Assembly: GCA_964403335.1 (NCBI GenBank)
Contig: CAYOFI010000017.1
Span: forward strand, 1 to 35,604
Reading direction: 5' to 3'
DNA: 35,604 bases
Source of the DNA: CAZYAK01 sp964403335
GTDB lineage: Bacteria > Patescibacteriota > Gracilibacteria > Peribacterales > Peribacteraceae
A model generated the notes under the pieces. The model was not told where the DNA came from. It worked only from the letters and a program-made list of their open reading frames with translations, and did not search any database. Positions 7,751 through 15,936 of the stretch are shown here, piece by piece. Both the position numbers and the translations under genes were made by a program. Within the stretch, counting starts at the first letter, position 1. Every line of letters begins with the position of its first letter.

Positions 7751-8040
7751 CGTCACCGAGGGCGATTTCCGCGCGACGGGCGCCGATTACAGTGAACTCA
7801 CGGGCGCCATCGACTACGTGAACGCGATCCCGGGCATGAAGTTCTCCCTGATTCTTTCGGAAAAAGGCGGGAAAGTGAAAGGCTCTTTACGTACGCTGCG
7901 CGACGATGTCGACGTCTCCGAAATGGCCGGCAAGTTCAGCGGCGGCGGCCACAAAAAAGCCGCGGGTTTCGCGCTCAGCGGAAAGCTACAACCAGAGGTG
8001 AGATGGAAGGTCGTGGGTGGGGAGGGGGCGAAGAGGAGTA
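7747..8040 (+). pseudogene. Fragment: duplicated 3' end of the nrnA-like gene
   Basis: Encodes the same 92 residues as the C-terminal part of NrnA (AVTEGDF to WKVVGGE), but about 30 codons differ by silent changes and none by amino acid. After GGE a 2-nt length difference shifts the frame away from the parent ending. It has no DHH domain, and the only upstream in-frame start (7683) is antisense to the virB4 fragment, so it is most likely a remnant. Confidence 0.88.
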
Positions 8041-8044
8041 AGAA

Positions 8045-8950
8045 TCACCAATCCATATGCACGCCAGATCTCTCCGTCCGTTCGACGCGGTATGTCAGAT
8101 GATTGTGAATGCGTGTTTCACATGGGGTCAGAAAAGTATTCCATATCGCACATATTTGCTCATACTGGAGGTGTGCAAAATGAGGATTACCTCTTTTGTC
8201 CGCCCAAAATTCATTAGCTGACCTGCTATTTTGGCCGTGAATGACTGCGACAACCTGCGTTGTGGCAGTATGCGTGAGGTCCGGAAGTGCGCTGCAGAGC
8301 ACTTCCTGCATTATCATTTCGCGCATGGGCAATTCGATTACGCGTGGCGGATGGGAAAGTTGAAAAAGAGGAGCGTATAGCCGCAAATAGTCATTATCCA
8401 ATTCTCTGTAGTGATAGCCCGTCTGTACGACGTTTGCTGCTCCAAAATTCTGATTCCCTTCCGCAACAAAGAGAGCATCCTCAAGTGTGAATTTCACGCG
8501 CTCGATGTGCTCCAGAATATCTGTGCGATTCAAGAGGGATTGTATTTTCGGTAGAGACGTACGCGAGGCCTGTATTTGTATCGAATCGAGCGGGTTACGC
8601 AAATGCACTCCCTCGCGGATTGCCCGCAGCAAAGGAGTGGAATATCCGGCAATATGTTTGACGAATCCTCTGCAGATATATGCCTCACGTATTTTTTGTT
8701 CGTTGTTCAGATCGGGCAGTCCGAATTGTGATGCAGGGATGATCGTCAGCAATTCACGTGCCCGCTGGATTGTTGCATCGGTAATGTCTCCGCACTGTAA
8801 CCTGATCAATTCCGCACGTGTGAGTGACTCCTCGTCACCTTGATCCTCCAACCAATCCGCAGCAACAAGGCGCGGCTCGTCGTTATCTGGTTCGGCGCGA
8901 ATGGCCGGCAGGAAATCGCTGAGCTGGGTAACCGTCATAGGGTCGCCCAT
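8045..8950 (-). CDS. TIGR02996 repeat-companion domain protein, copy 2
   Basis: A 301-residue protein with the same N-terminal domain (MTVTQLSDFLPAIRAEPDN, then PRLVAADWLEDQGDEESLTRAELIRLQC). Residues beyond about 55 show only scattered similarity to copy 1 until the end (HNHLTYRVE). There is no signal peptide, membrane segment or known catalytic motif. It starts 10 nt after the VirB4 stop and may be cotranscribed with virB4; the ATG at 8938 is an alternative start. AT-rich relative to neighbours. Possibly an accessory cassette that settles between nrnA and virB4. Confidence 0.75.
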   Translation of the reverse strand: MGDPMTVTQLSDFLPAIRAEPDNDEPRLVAADWLEDQGDEESLTRAELIRLQCGDITDATIQRARELLTIIPASQFGLPDLNNEQKIREAYICRGFVKHIAGYSTPLLRAIREGVHLRNPLDSIQIQASRTSLPKIQSLLNRTDILEHIERVKFTLEDALFVAEGNQNFGAANVVQTGYHYRELDNDYLRLYAPLFQLSHPPRVIELPMREMIMQEVLCSALPDLTHTATTQVVAVIHGQNSRSANEFWADKRGNPHFAHLQYEQICAIWNTFLTPCETRIHNHLTYRVERTERSGVHMDW

Positions 8951-8960
8951 CCTACTCTAT

Positions 8961-11063
8961 TTAGGCTGCGGTGTCTGTCCCCTCAGTCGGCGCCGGTGTT
9001 TGCGTAGGTGCGGGCGGAACGTCCGGTGCCGGAGCCGCAGCCGCTTCGGCCGGAGTGGGTGCGGGTGCCAACGGACTGTCTGTTGCGACGGGCTGGTTGG
9101 CGCCGGCGTGCATCTTTTCCAGGGCGGCGATGTTCTGGTCCGTGAATGCCTTCGCCTGATCCGTGGCGGCTTTGCGGGCCAAGACTTCTTCGGGCTTGGT
9201 GGTGATCACGTTGGATTCCTCGGGGCTGGCGATAATCTGGATGGCCACGTGTTTGGCGCCGGCGAAGAAAATGCCTTGGCCGACGGCGGAGTTCAGGAGC
9301 ACGTATTTCTCCCCGTCCGTGAGCGAGAACAATTTCTGCAAATTCTCCACCGCGATGGGGGATTGTTTCAGGAGGATCTGGAGCGAGGAGTTGGTGATGA
9401 TGGGTTTGCCGTACGGGGAGTTCACGAAGTCTTCCACGTCCTGCGTGATGGTCGTGATGCCCAAGTAGTACTTGCGCGCGCGTTTTACGAGGCCGTACAG
9501 GAAGCGTGCGGAATCCTCGTGCTGCATCAGGTTCCAGGCTTCGTCGATCACCAGGAAACGGCGCTTGAGGTTGGCGCGGATGCGGGTCCAGAGGAAGTTC
9601 AATATCACATAGATGGCGATCGGGCGGAGCTGTTCCTCCAAATCGCGGATCTGGAACACCACCATCTGCTTTTCCAATTCCACGTTCGTGGATTTGTTGA
9701 ACAGTCCGGCGTAGCTGCCGTCAGTGTATTTCTGCAGCACCTTGGCCATGTTCTCGCCGCCCTGGGTCGTCATCAAGACGTCGACGAGATCGTGCATGGT
9801 CGGCGGTTCCAGTTTGCCCGGTTCTGGGGTCTGCAGCGTGATGCCTTTCAGGGCGTAGGTATCGATGATCGCTTTATCCAAAATACCGTCTTCGGCCGGG
9901 GAAATGGTGCCGAGCATCAGTTTGAACAGGCCGTGCAGGGTGATGACAGACGAGCGCAATTCCTCACCCACGTCGGATTGCTCGCCGCGGATGGCGACCG
10001 GAAGATCAAACGGGTTGATGTGGAAGCTGGAATGCAGTGACATCGGGATATACGATCCGCCGACGGTCTGGCACAGCTCGGAATATTCGTTTTCCGGATC
10101 GACGACGAGCACTTCGGTTCCCAGCATCAGCGAACGCAGAATCTCCAGCTTCACGGTGAAGGATTTACCCGCGCCGGAGGTGGCGAAGACGTTGCAGTTG
10201 GCGTTGGGGAGATCGAACCTATCAAAGATCACGAGCGAATCGTTGTGGCGGTTGATGCCGTACAGAATGCCGTGGTCATCGGTCAGGTCCGGGCTGGAGA
10301 AGGGGAAGCTGGTCGCGATGGGCGACGTGTTCATGTTGCGGTTGATTTCCAGCTCGTCCAGACACAGCGGAAGCGCGCTCGTCCACGCATGTTCCATCTG
10401 GAAGAAGGCGGGCTTGGTAAGCACGAGTTTGCCGCCCAAAAGCGATTCGATATCCGTCTGCATTTTCTTCAGCCGCTCTTCGTCTTCCGCATACAGCGTG
10501 ATATACATGCCGAATTGGAACAGCTTCTCGCGGCCGCGGGCCAACAAATCGCGCAACTCTTCGGCGTCTTGCAACGCGGCTTCCAGCCCCGGATCGCGCA
10601 CGATGCCGCGTTGTTCCAACATGCGGATGCTGGACCGCAACTCCGCGACTTTCTTGCGGAGCATCTTCATGATGGCCGCGTTCGACGCCGGATAGATGAA
10701 CTGCGCGATATCCATTTGCGCATCGAAGTTCACCAGCTGCGACGCCCAGTTGGGATAGATGTAGTTGGGCCAGTTATAGGCGTAAAACGTGCGGGCGTAC
10801 TGGTCATTCAAAATGATTTCGTTGTGTTTGACCTCCATGCCCGACGGCGCGATGAGGTCGAGGATTTTTTGCAGGCCTTCCTCGTACAATTTGATGGCGC
10901 CGCGGTCGGCTTGCGTCAGGACTTCGGTTTTTCCGTCCTGCGCGGTGGAGAGCGCGATCTCCACGGATTTGTGCAGACCCAGCAAATCATCAATCGCATA
11001 CAGAAGCGGGTTTTGCGCTTTGCTGCGGCCTGGCCCGGGAGTGGAAGGGGTGGGTGTGGTCAC
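8961..11063 (-). CDS. VirB4/TraC-type type IV secretion ATPase
   Basis: A 700-residue cytoplasmic ATPase that would power pilus assembly or substrate transfer at the inner membrane. Walker A is SGAGKS (residues 296-301) and Walker B is RFLVIDEAWNLM (Asp507, Glu508). A VirB4 N-terminal domain precedes them, followed by the RecA-like core with ITTITQDVEDF. The C-terminal 45 residues are a Pro/Ala/Thr-rich tail (TPAEAAAAPAPDVPPAP), likely disordered. The start is a GTG. The gene lies between a lipoprotein gene upstream and the TIGR02996 gene downstream. With the pilin-like trio it suggests a reduced secretion system; no relaxase or VirD4 is visible here. Confidence 0.9.
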   Translation of the reverse strand: MTTPTPSTPGPGRSKAQNPLLYAIDDLLGLHKSVEIALSTAQDGKTEVLTQADRGAIKLYEEGLQKILDLIAPSGMEVKHNEIILNDQYARTFYAYNWPNYIYPNWASQLVNFDAQMDIAQFIYPASNAAIMKMLRKKVAELRSSIRMLEQRGIVRDPGLEAALQDAEELRDLLARGREKLFQFGMYITLYAEDEERLKKMQTDIESLLGGKLVLTKPAFFQMEHAWTSALPLCLDELEINRNMNTSPIATSFPFSSPDLTDDHGILYGINRHNDSLVIFDRFDLPNANCNVFATSGAGKSFTVKLEILRSLMLGTEVLVVDPENEYSELCQTVGGSYIPMSLHSSFHINPFDLPVAIRGEQSDVGEELRSSVITLHGLFKLMLGTISPAEDGILDKAIIDTYALKGITLQTPEPGKLEPPTMHDLVDVLMTTQGGENMAKVLQKYTDGSYAGLFNKSTNVELEKQMVVFQIRDLEEQLRPIAIYVILNFLWTRIRANLKRRFLVIDEAWNLMQHEDSARFLYGLVKRARKYYLGITTITQDVEDFVNSPYGKPIITNSSLQILLKQSPIAVENLQKLFSLTDGEKYVLLNSAVGQGIFFAGAKHVAIQIIASPEESNVITTKPEEVLARKAATDQAKAFTDQNIAALEKMHAGANQPVATDSPLAPAPTPAEAAAAPAPDVPPAPTQTPAPTEGTDTAA

Positions 11064-11081
11064 ACAGGGAAGAATCTCTCT

Positions 11082-11087
11082 ATTATA
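11082..11087 (-). promoter_or_regulatory. -10 box (TATAAT) of virB4
   Basis: A consensus TATAAT lies 18 nt before the GTG at 11063. This gives a short leader of about a dozen nt rather than a leaderless start. Confidence 0.5.
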
Positions 11088-11152
11088 CCAAAAAACAGGC
11101 CCTCAAACAAGCCCGGGAACGTCTATCTTTTCTCTTCCCTAAGCCAAGATTA

Positions 11153-11221
11153 ACGCCCCTCGTAGAGATGCCATGCCATAGTGTCTGCTAGGCCGTCACC
11201 GGAGACGTCCTAGCGGGGCGT
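11153..11221. ncRNA. Candidate structured RNA element between lipoprotein and virB4 genes
   Basis: An outer stem ACGCCCC (11153-11159) / GGGGCGT (11215-11221) abuts an inner hairpin GCTAGG-C-CGTC / GACG-T-CCTAGC (11187-11214, loop ACCGGA, one mismatch), leaving a 27-nt strand (11160-11186). The strand of transcription and function are unknown. It is not a recognised riboswitch class. Confidence 0.4.
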
Positions 11222-11223
11222 CT

Positions 11224-12072
11224 TTACAGACCCAGGCCGCTGCGTCTGCGGCTATTAGCATTCTCCAGAATCCCGAGGCTTTCCGCACCCGGCAGATCCA
11301 CGACCGTCAGCCCCGCAATGATCACCTCCCGGTTCTGCTCGAGGACGTTTTTTTGTCGCTCGGCAACATCCAGCAGCTCTTCGAATGATTCGATAATCAC
11401 TTCTTGCTGCGCGATGGTGGATTCCGTTTCGGCAAGCACGCCCTGGGCTTTGGCCAGTTCCGGCTGCTTCTCGCCGGCCGTGACATAGTCTTTGTCGGAG
11501 AGCGCATTGCGGATGGCGCGGTCCAAATCGGACGCCGTCCTGCGTTGCGTTCGCTCGGTATCTTGCAAGGCATCCAGCGCTTGGCGCATTTCCTCCGCCC
11601 GGCGCGTGCTGCGTTCCGTGATATTCGTCAAACCTATGAGGTACTGATTGAGCGTGTCCGTGCGGTTATCGCTGCGGTTGAGCAAATCCGGAATATCCAC
11701 CTGGAGCACGGTGCCGAATTCCTGCAGCAATCCGAACGTATCTTCCAATTGCTGGTCGCCGGGTTGCGCATGGTATGCCGCCTGCGCGGTTACGCCTTGG
11801 AGCGCGCTCTGTGTTTCCACGAAGCTGCCTGCCGCCAGAAACAGTCCGGCAAATACCCCCAACGACGATGTCGGCCGGTTGAGAAGGCGGTGCGGGCCGC
11901 GGATGATGTCGCCGAACGTGATGGCGTAGCGCGCACTCGTCACCGTCAACGTGGAGTCCTCCACGGTGTTCGATCCTCCTCCAAACAGGCTGCATGAGGA
12001 GACTAACACCGCCAAAAGTGCGACGGACACAGCTCGTTTGCCGGCTATGGGAGGGGAGTGAACAGAGTTCAT
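11224..12072 (-). CDS. Coiled-coil lipoprotein, unknown function
   Basis: A 282-residue protein with a signal peptide (hydrophobic VSVALLAVLV) ending in the lipobox VSSC, so Cys27 should be lipidated and the protein anchored to the outside of the membrane. Residues about 125-255 are rich in Glu/Gln/Arg/Leu with heptad character (RRAEEMRQALDALQDTERTQRR), predicted coiled coil. It is upstream of virB4 on the same strand, so it may be an envelope part of that system; this is context only. A TATAAT box lies 11 nt before the ATG. It is divergent from argS. Confidence 0.7.
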   Translation of the reverse strand: MNSVHSPPIAGKRAVSVALLAVLVSSCSLFGGGSNTVEDSTLTVTSARYAITFGDIIRGPHRLLNRPTSSLGVFAGLFLAAGSFVETQSALQGVTAQAAYHAQPGDQQLEDTFGLLQEFGTVLQVDIPDLLNRSDNRTDTLNQYLIGLTNITERSTRRAEEMRQALDALQDTERTQRRTASDLDRAIRNALSDKDYVTAGEKQPELAKAQGVLAETESTIAQQEVIIESFEELLDVAERQKNVLEQNREVIIAGLTVVDLPGAESLGILENANSRRRSGLGL

Positions 12073-12277
12073 GGGCTTTCAGTATTATATCATATTTATG
12101 TAAATTTGTGAATGATCGTTTGGCCGGGAAGTTCTGCGTACAAATTGTGTTCATGAAACGACGAAATTCTGTATGCAAGAGCAAATTTGTATTTCAGCTC
12201 GTGTCCCCCTGCTCACGTGCTACATTCTGCCCATTCTCCTGAGTAGCAAAAGTACTCAAGGGGCCGTTCCTCCCGGC

Positions 12278-13987
12278 ATGTTTTCTTCGCTGTCCACACA
12301 GGCCCAAAAACTCCTCGAGACGGAATTCTCCCTCCCGAAGGCCGATGTGGGGTGGGAATTTCCGCGGGAGGTCGCGCACGGCGATCTGTCCACGAATGTG
12401 GCTTTGCGGGTCGCCAAGCAGCTCCAGAAGAAGCCGCGCGACGTGGCGGAGGCCTTGGCCAAGGGCCTCCAGGAACACGCGGACGTGACCAGGGCCGAAG
12501 TGGCCGGTGCGGGGTATGTGAACTTGTGGCTGACATCAGAAGCTCTCATTGCCGCCGTGACGGAGGCCTCCAAATCAGTGAAGCCCGCAAAAAAGAGAGC
12601 AAAGGAAGATCCGGTCATCGTCGAGTACTCCCAGCCGAACATCGCCAAGCCTCTTGGGATCCATCACATTCTCAGTACCGTGATCGGTCAGGCCGTCTCG
12701 AACTTGTATGAACACGAAGGGAGTGCGGTCATTCGGTGGAACTACATGGGGGACTGGGGCACGCAGTTCGGGAAGTTGGCGGTCGCAATGGAAAAGTGGG
12801 GGACGAAGAAGGCCGAAGATTGCACGCTGGATGATCTGCTCGATTTATACGTCCGCTTCCACACGGAGGCAGAAAAAGATGCGTCACTGGAGGAAGAGGC
12901 GCGGGCGAAATTCCGGAAACTGGAAGAAGGGGACAAGGCCCTTCGCGGATTCTGGACCGATGTGATCACCGTGACCAAGGCATCACTGCAGAGTGTCTAC
13001 GAACGTTTACATGTGCGTTTCGATCTGGATTTGAGTGAGAGCTTTTATGAAGACAAAATGGATGCCGTGATCGGCGAGGGGAAAAAGAAAGGCGTTTTCA
13101 CGGAGGGCGAACGCGGCGCGTTGATTGTGCAGTTCCCGGGTGAAAAATACCCGCCGTATCTGATTGTGAAGAGCGACGGAGCGACGCTCTACTCCACGCG
13201 CGATTTAACGCAAATGCGCTACCGGATTGATACATACCATCCAAAGTCGATTTTGATTTTTACGGATGTCGCGCAGAAATTGCACTTCGAGCAACTGGAG
13301 GAAACCTGCAAGATGCTCGGTTGGGAACTGCCGCACTTCGAAAACGTGCTTTTCGGCCGCATGCGCTTCGCAGATGCGTCGATGAGCACGCGCAAAGGAA
13401 ACATTTTGCGTCTGCAGGAAGTCTTGGACGAAGCCGTGTCCCGCGCCGACAATATCATCACGGAGCGCGGCGATGCGATCCAGACCGATGACTCGAAAGA
13501 TTTGGCGGAGATGATGGGCACGGGGGCGCTCGTCTACGGCATCCTCAGTCAGAACCGGAAGATGGATTTGGTGTTCGACTGGAACAAAATGCTCAGTTTC
13601 GAAGGCAATAGCGCGCCGTATCTGCAGTACACGCACGCGCGCGCGAAGTCCGTCCTTCGCAAGGCGAAGGCCCCCAAGCAAAAAAAAGAGACCGTCGCGT
13701 TCCCGGAAAACATCGGCGAGATCGGCGATGCCGAGCGTCAGTTGCTGAAAACATTGCTGCAATTTCCCGACGCACTCACGCAAGCGCGCACCACGCATAT
13801 GCCGCACAAGCTCGCGAATTTCTTGTATCAACTCTGCCAGGACTTCAACGCGTTTTATACCGTGTCACCCATCATGCAGGCCGAAGAACCCGTCCGGTCC
13901 TTTCGTCTTGCCCTCGTCAACCTTGCCGCGTCCGTGCTCCGCACGGGCGCCGAACTCCTCACGCTCCGCCTGCCGGAGCGCATGTAA
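12278..13987 (+). CDS. argS: Arginyl-tRNA synthetase
   Basis: A 569-residue class I synthetase charging tRNA-Arg. The N-terminal additional domain (about 1-105) contains FPREVAHGDLSTNVAL. The HIGH motif appears as GIHH within SQPNIAKPLGIHHILS, the usual ArgRS form. The KMSKS equivalent is MSTRKGNI, and the C-terminal DALR anticodon-binding domain starts near residue 455 and ends LTLRLPERM. The reading frame is open upstream to 12173, but family alignment places the start at MFSSLSTQAQKLLE (12278). No Shine-Dalgarno is visible; the leader ends in a pyrimidine stretch. The SH3 lipoprotein gene follows 31 nt later. Confidence 0.96.
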   Translation: MFSSLSTQAQKLLETEFSLPKADVGWEFPREVAHGDLSTNVALRVAKQLQKKPRDVAEALAKGLQEHADVTRAEVAGAGYVNLWLTSEALIAAVTEASKSVKPAKKRAKEDPVIVEYSQPNIAKPLGIHHILSTVIGQAVSNLYEHEGSAVIRWNYMGDWGTQFGKLAVAMEKWGTKKAEDCTLDDLLDLYVRFHTEAEKDASLEEEARAKFRKLEEGDKALRGFWTDVITVTKASLQSVYERLHVRFDLDLSESFYEDKMDAVIGEGKKKGVFTEGERGALIVQFPGEKYPPYLIVKSDGATLYSTRDLTQMRYRIDTYHPKSILIFTDVAQKLHFEQLEETCKMLGWELPHFENVLFGRMRFADASMSTRKGNILRLQEVLDEAVSRADNIITERGDAIQTDDSKDLAEMMGTGALVYGILSQNRKMDLVFDWNKMLSFEGNSAPYLQYTHARAKSVLRKAKAPKQKKETVAFPENIGEIGDAERQLLKTLLQFPDALTQARTTHMPHKLANFLYQLCQDFNAFYTVSPIMQAEEPVRSFRLALVNLAASVLRTGAELLTLRLPERM

Positions 13988-14018
13988 TTTCCCTCGTCCC
14001 TTTTTTCCCTTCTCTCGT

Positions 14019-15497
14019 ATGCGACAGCGCACATCCGCCCGCACGCGGTCCCGCTCCCGATTGGACCGCACCAAGCCACGTCGAAAACGCCGCGGTATTC
14101 CCGGTCCGTTCGTGGCGTTCTCGCTGATTGCCGCGTTCGGCATTCTGTTCGCCGGCTGCGGCGGCGTGAAGGGGCCCAACAGTCCCGAGACGATGGATGA
14201 CACGACGTTCACGGCCGACGATATCGAACAGTTGGCCAATGCGGGGGCATCGTCATCGTCCATCCCCGCGACGGGAGGAGAAGGGGCGACGGCGTCGAAC
14301 CCGGATTTGCGTCCGGATGGAGGATCGCAAGGATCGGTCCCGTCCTATCCGGCCATCGATCCTGCCCTGAAGCAGAGTTACGATGCCATCCGCACCGTGC
14401 CGGATGTATCGGGCAACATGTGGAAAGTGGTGAATGAATTCTTGAATGTCCGTGCGGAGGCCCGCCCGAATGCGGCGAGCGTCGGCAGATTGAACAACGG
14501 CGAGACCGTGGAGCTGGCGGAGTTCGTGAACGCCAACTGGGCCAAAATCCAGATGGCCGACGGGAAGACGGGCTTTGTCTCCGCCAAATACATCGCCCGC
14601 GTGACGTCGGATGAAGACCGCGCGAACGCGGAGAAAGCGTACGACAACCTGTACTACGTGAACTTCGGATTCGTGAACGTGCGCCAGGCGCCGGACACGC
14701 GCAGCGAAAAGCTGGGCGAGATTCCCGGACAGGCGTTCTTGAAGCCGCTCTCCGTCAGCGACGGCTGGGCGCGCGTGCCGTACGCGGGCAAGGAGGCGTT
14801 TGTGTCGATGCAATTCCTCGCCCCGTTCCGCCCCGCGTTCATCACGCGCCAGAACACGTTCGATTTGCCCATCCTGCACTACGTGGCCGATCAGCCCGGC
14901 ATGGTGGAGGCGATGAAAGTGCAGACGGCTGCGCTGAAGAAGGCCGGAAAAAAATTCATGACGCTGCGGGATTTCTATGACGTGCTTTTGGTCCAGGAGA
15001 AGCGGGATCAGCGTTTGCAGCCGGGGAATGTCGTCGTCACCGTTTCCGGTTTGACGCCGCAAAATATCCGCGAAGTCACGAACATGTTGTACGGCGCTGG
15101 CGTGCGGGCGACGCTCTTCATCGAATCGAAGCACTTGGGTGTGAGCGGCATCACGGAAAAACAACTCCTCACCATCCTCGCCAACGGATTTGACGTACAA
15201 TCCGCAGCCCACACGGGGGATGACCTGCGCACGCTGACATCCGCGCAGCTGAAGCTGGAGCTCGCCCAGAGCCGCGTCTTGCTGCAAAACATGACGCACA
15301 AGACCGTATTTGCCATCGCATATCCGCTCGGCGGCGTGAATGACCGCGTGATGGAGGCGGCAAAGGAGAACGGTTATCTCTTCGGCCTGGCCGACGGCCC
15401 GAAGGCTCCCTTCACTCGTGCACAATTCCTGCAGCTCCCGGGCGTCACTTTAACCGGCAGCGTGCCGACCGACGAGGTCGTGGAGGCGCTCAAATAG
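14019..15497 (+). CDS. SH3-domain lipoprotein with degenerate NodB-like domain
   Basis: A 492-residue protein. A very basic N terminus precedes a hydrophobic stretch and the lipobox LFAGC (about residues 43-47), so it is probably a membrane-anchored lipoprotein. A Ser/Gly/Asp-rich linker follows, then two bacterial SH3 domains (about 130-192 and 208-270; WKVVNEFLNVRAEARPN and VNFGFVNVRQAPDT), which usually bind peptidoglycan. The C-terminal 180 residues resemble a polysaccharide deacetylase fold (ATLFIESK, FAIAYPLGGVNDRVMEAAKENGY). The metal site is lost: TFDDG is replaced by VVTVSGL, and the His motif reads AHTGDD. It is likely a wall-binding pseudo-enzyme. Probably cotranscribed with argS and ended by a clear terminator. 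Confidence 0.75.
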   Translation: MRQRTSARTRSRSRLDRTKPRRKRRGIPGPFVAFSLIAAFGILFAGCGGVKGPNSPETMDDTTFTADDIEQLANAGASSSSIPATGGEGATASNPDLRPDGGSQGSVPSYPAIDPALKQSYDAIRTVPDVSGNMWKVVNEFLNVRAEARPNAASVGRLNNGETVELAEFVNANWAKIQMADGKTGFVSAKYIARVTSDEDRANAEKAYDNLYYVNFGFVNVRQAPDTRSEKLGEIPGQAFLKPLSVSDGWARVPYAGKEAFVSMQFLAPFRPAFITRQNTFDLPILHYVADQPGMVEAMKVQTAALKKAGKKFMTLRDFYDVLLVQEKRDQRLQPGNVVVTVSGLTPQNIREVTNMLYGAGVRATLFIESKHLGVSGITEKQLLTILANGFDVQSAAHTGDDLRTLTSAQLKLELAQSRVLLQNMTHKTVFAIAYPLGGVNDRVMEAAKENGYLFGLADGPKAPFTRAQFLQLPGVTLTGSVPTDEVVEALK

Positions 15498-15521
15498 ATT
15501 TACCATCCCTTCTTCTATCGG

Positions 15522-15550
15522 AAAACCGGGGCCATGCGCTCCGGTTTTTT
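15522..15550 (+). terminator. Rho-independent terminator after the SH3 lipoprotein gene
   Basis: Stem AAAACCGG / CCGGTTTT with a run of six T (15545-15550), 24 nt after the stop codon. Confidence 0.85.
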
Positions 15551-15597
15551 GTTGTGCCGGGACATGCGCATCGCACGTCCGTACAACAATTCATTCA

Positions 15598-15882
15598 TCA
15601 GCGCAGGTATCCCTTCATTTGTTCCAGAAAATCCGCGGATTGTTGTTGGGTGTATTTCGCGGCGGATTTTGCGGATTCTTCGCTGATCTTTTTGATGATC
15701 GCGTCGATGTTGTAGTACGCGTACCACGAGGCTAAGACGAAGAGGATCACGGGAACAATGGCGATCATGGTGCGGACGAGTCCGCCCCAGGTGCGCATGC
15801 GGTCGCGCTTATCCATGCGTTCCAGATGGACCAAAATTTGCTGCAAGGCTTCGGAGTCGGTGAGGGGTGGGCGTTCGTGCAT
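15598..15882 (-). CDS. Small single-span membrane protein, unknown
   Basis: A 94-residue protein. An acidic N-terminal helix (SEALQQILVHLERMDKRDRMR) is followed by one transmembrane segment (about 38-56, MIAIVPVILFVLASWYAYY) and a C-terminal amphipathic helix rich in Lys/Glu/Gln. The start at 15882 is fixed by TATACT 6 nt upstream, which excludes the longer frame from 15930. It is not recognised as a family member. It is convergent with the SH3 lipoprotein gene. Confidence 0.65.
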   Translation of the reverse strand: MHERPPLTDSEALQQILVHLERMDKRDRMRTWGGLVRTMIAIVPVILFVLASWYAYYNIDAIIKKISEESAKSAAKYTQQQSADFLEQMKGYLR

Positions 15883-15888
15883 GGGCTG

Positions 15889-15894
15889 AGTATA
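15889..15894 (-). promoter_or_regulatory. -10 box (TATACT), leaderless
   Basis: TATACT is followed by CAGCCC and the ATG at 15882. It lies upstream of the small membrane protein. Confidence 0.6.
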
Positions 15895-15904
15895 ACTCAG
15901 AAAA

Positions 15905-15930
15905 ACCAGAAGCCAGAGATCAGAAGCCAA
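15905..15930. repeat. Degenerate heptanucleotide repeat, intergenic
   Basis: Units of the form NCCAGAA/GCCAGAG in tandem between femAB and the small membrane protein gene. Same type as the repeats inside femAB, the hydrolase gene and murD. Confidence 0.5.
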
Positions 15931-15936
15931 GTTTGC

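Noticed and set aside
7683..8102. A 139-codon plus-strand frame containing the C-terminal part of NrnA
   Set aside because: Its first 22 codons are antisense to the duplicated virB4 tail, it lacks the DHH domain, and its end is frame-shifted. The perfect protein conservation reflects the history of the donor gene rather than a new gene.
6554..9038. A plain graph-assembly chimera between two strains as the cause of the duplication
   Set aside because: The virB4-nrnA joint shares only 4 nt, too short for an assembler to join by overlap. It is not fully excluded, since scaffolding errors are possible; hence the read-mapping test proposed.
8901..10040. A 379-codon plus-strand frame opposite virB4
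   Set aside because: It is the complement of a clear VirB4 coding region with GC-rich third positions; its His/Phe/Val-rich translation is typical of an antisense shadow.
12200..12277. A T-box or other leader riboswitch upstream of argS
   Set aside because: No specifier stem or antiterminator bulge is visible; only a short AGTACTC-like stem and a pyrimidine tract are present.
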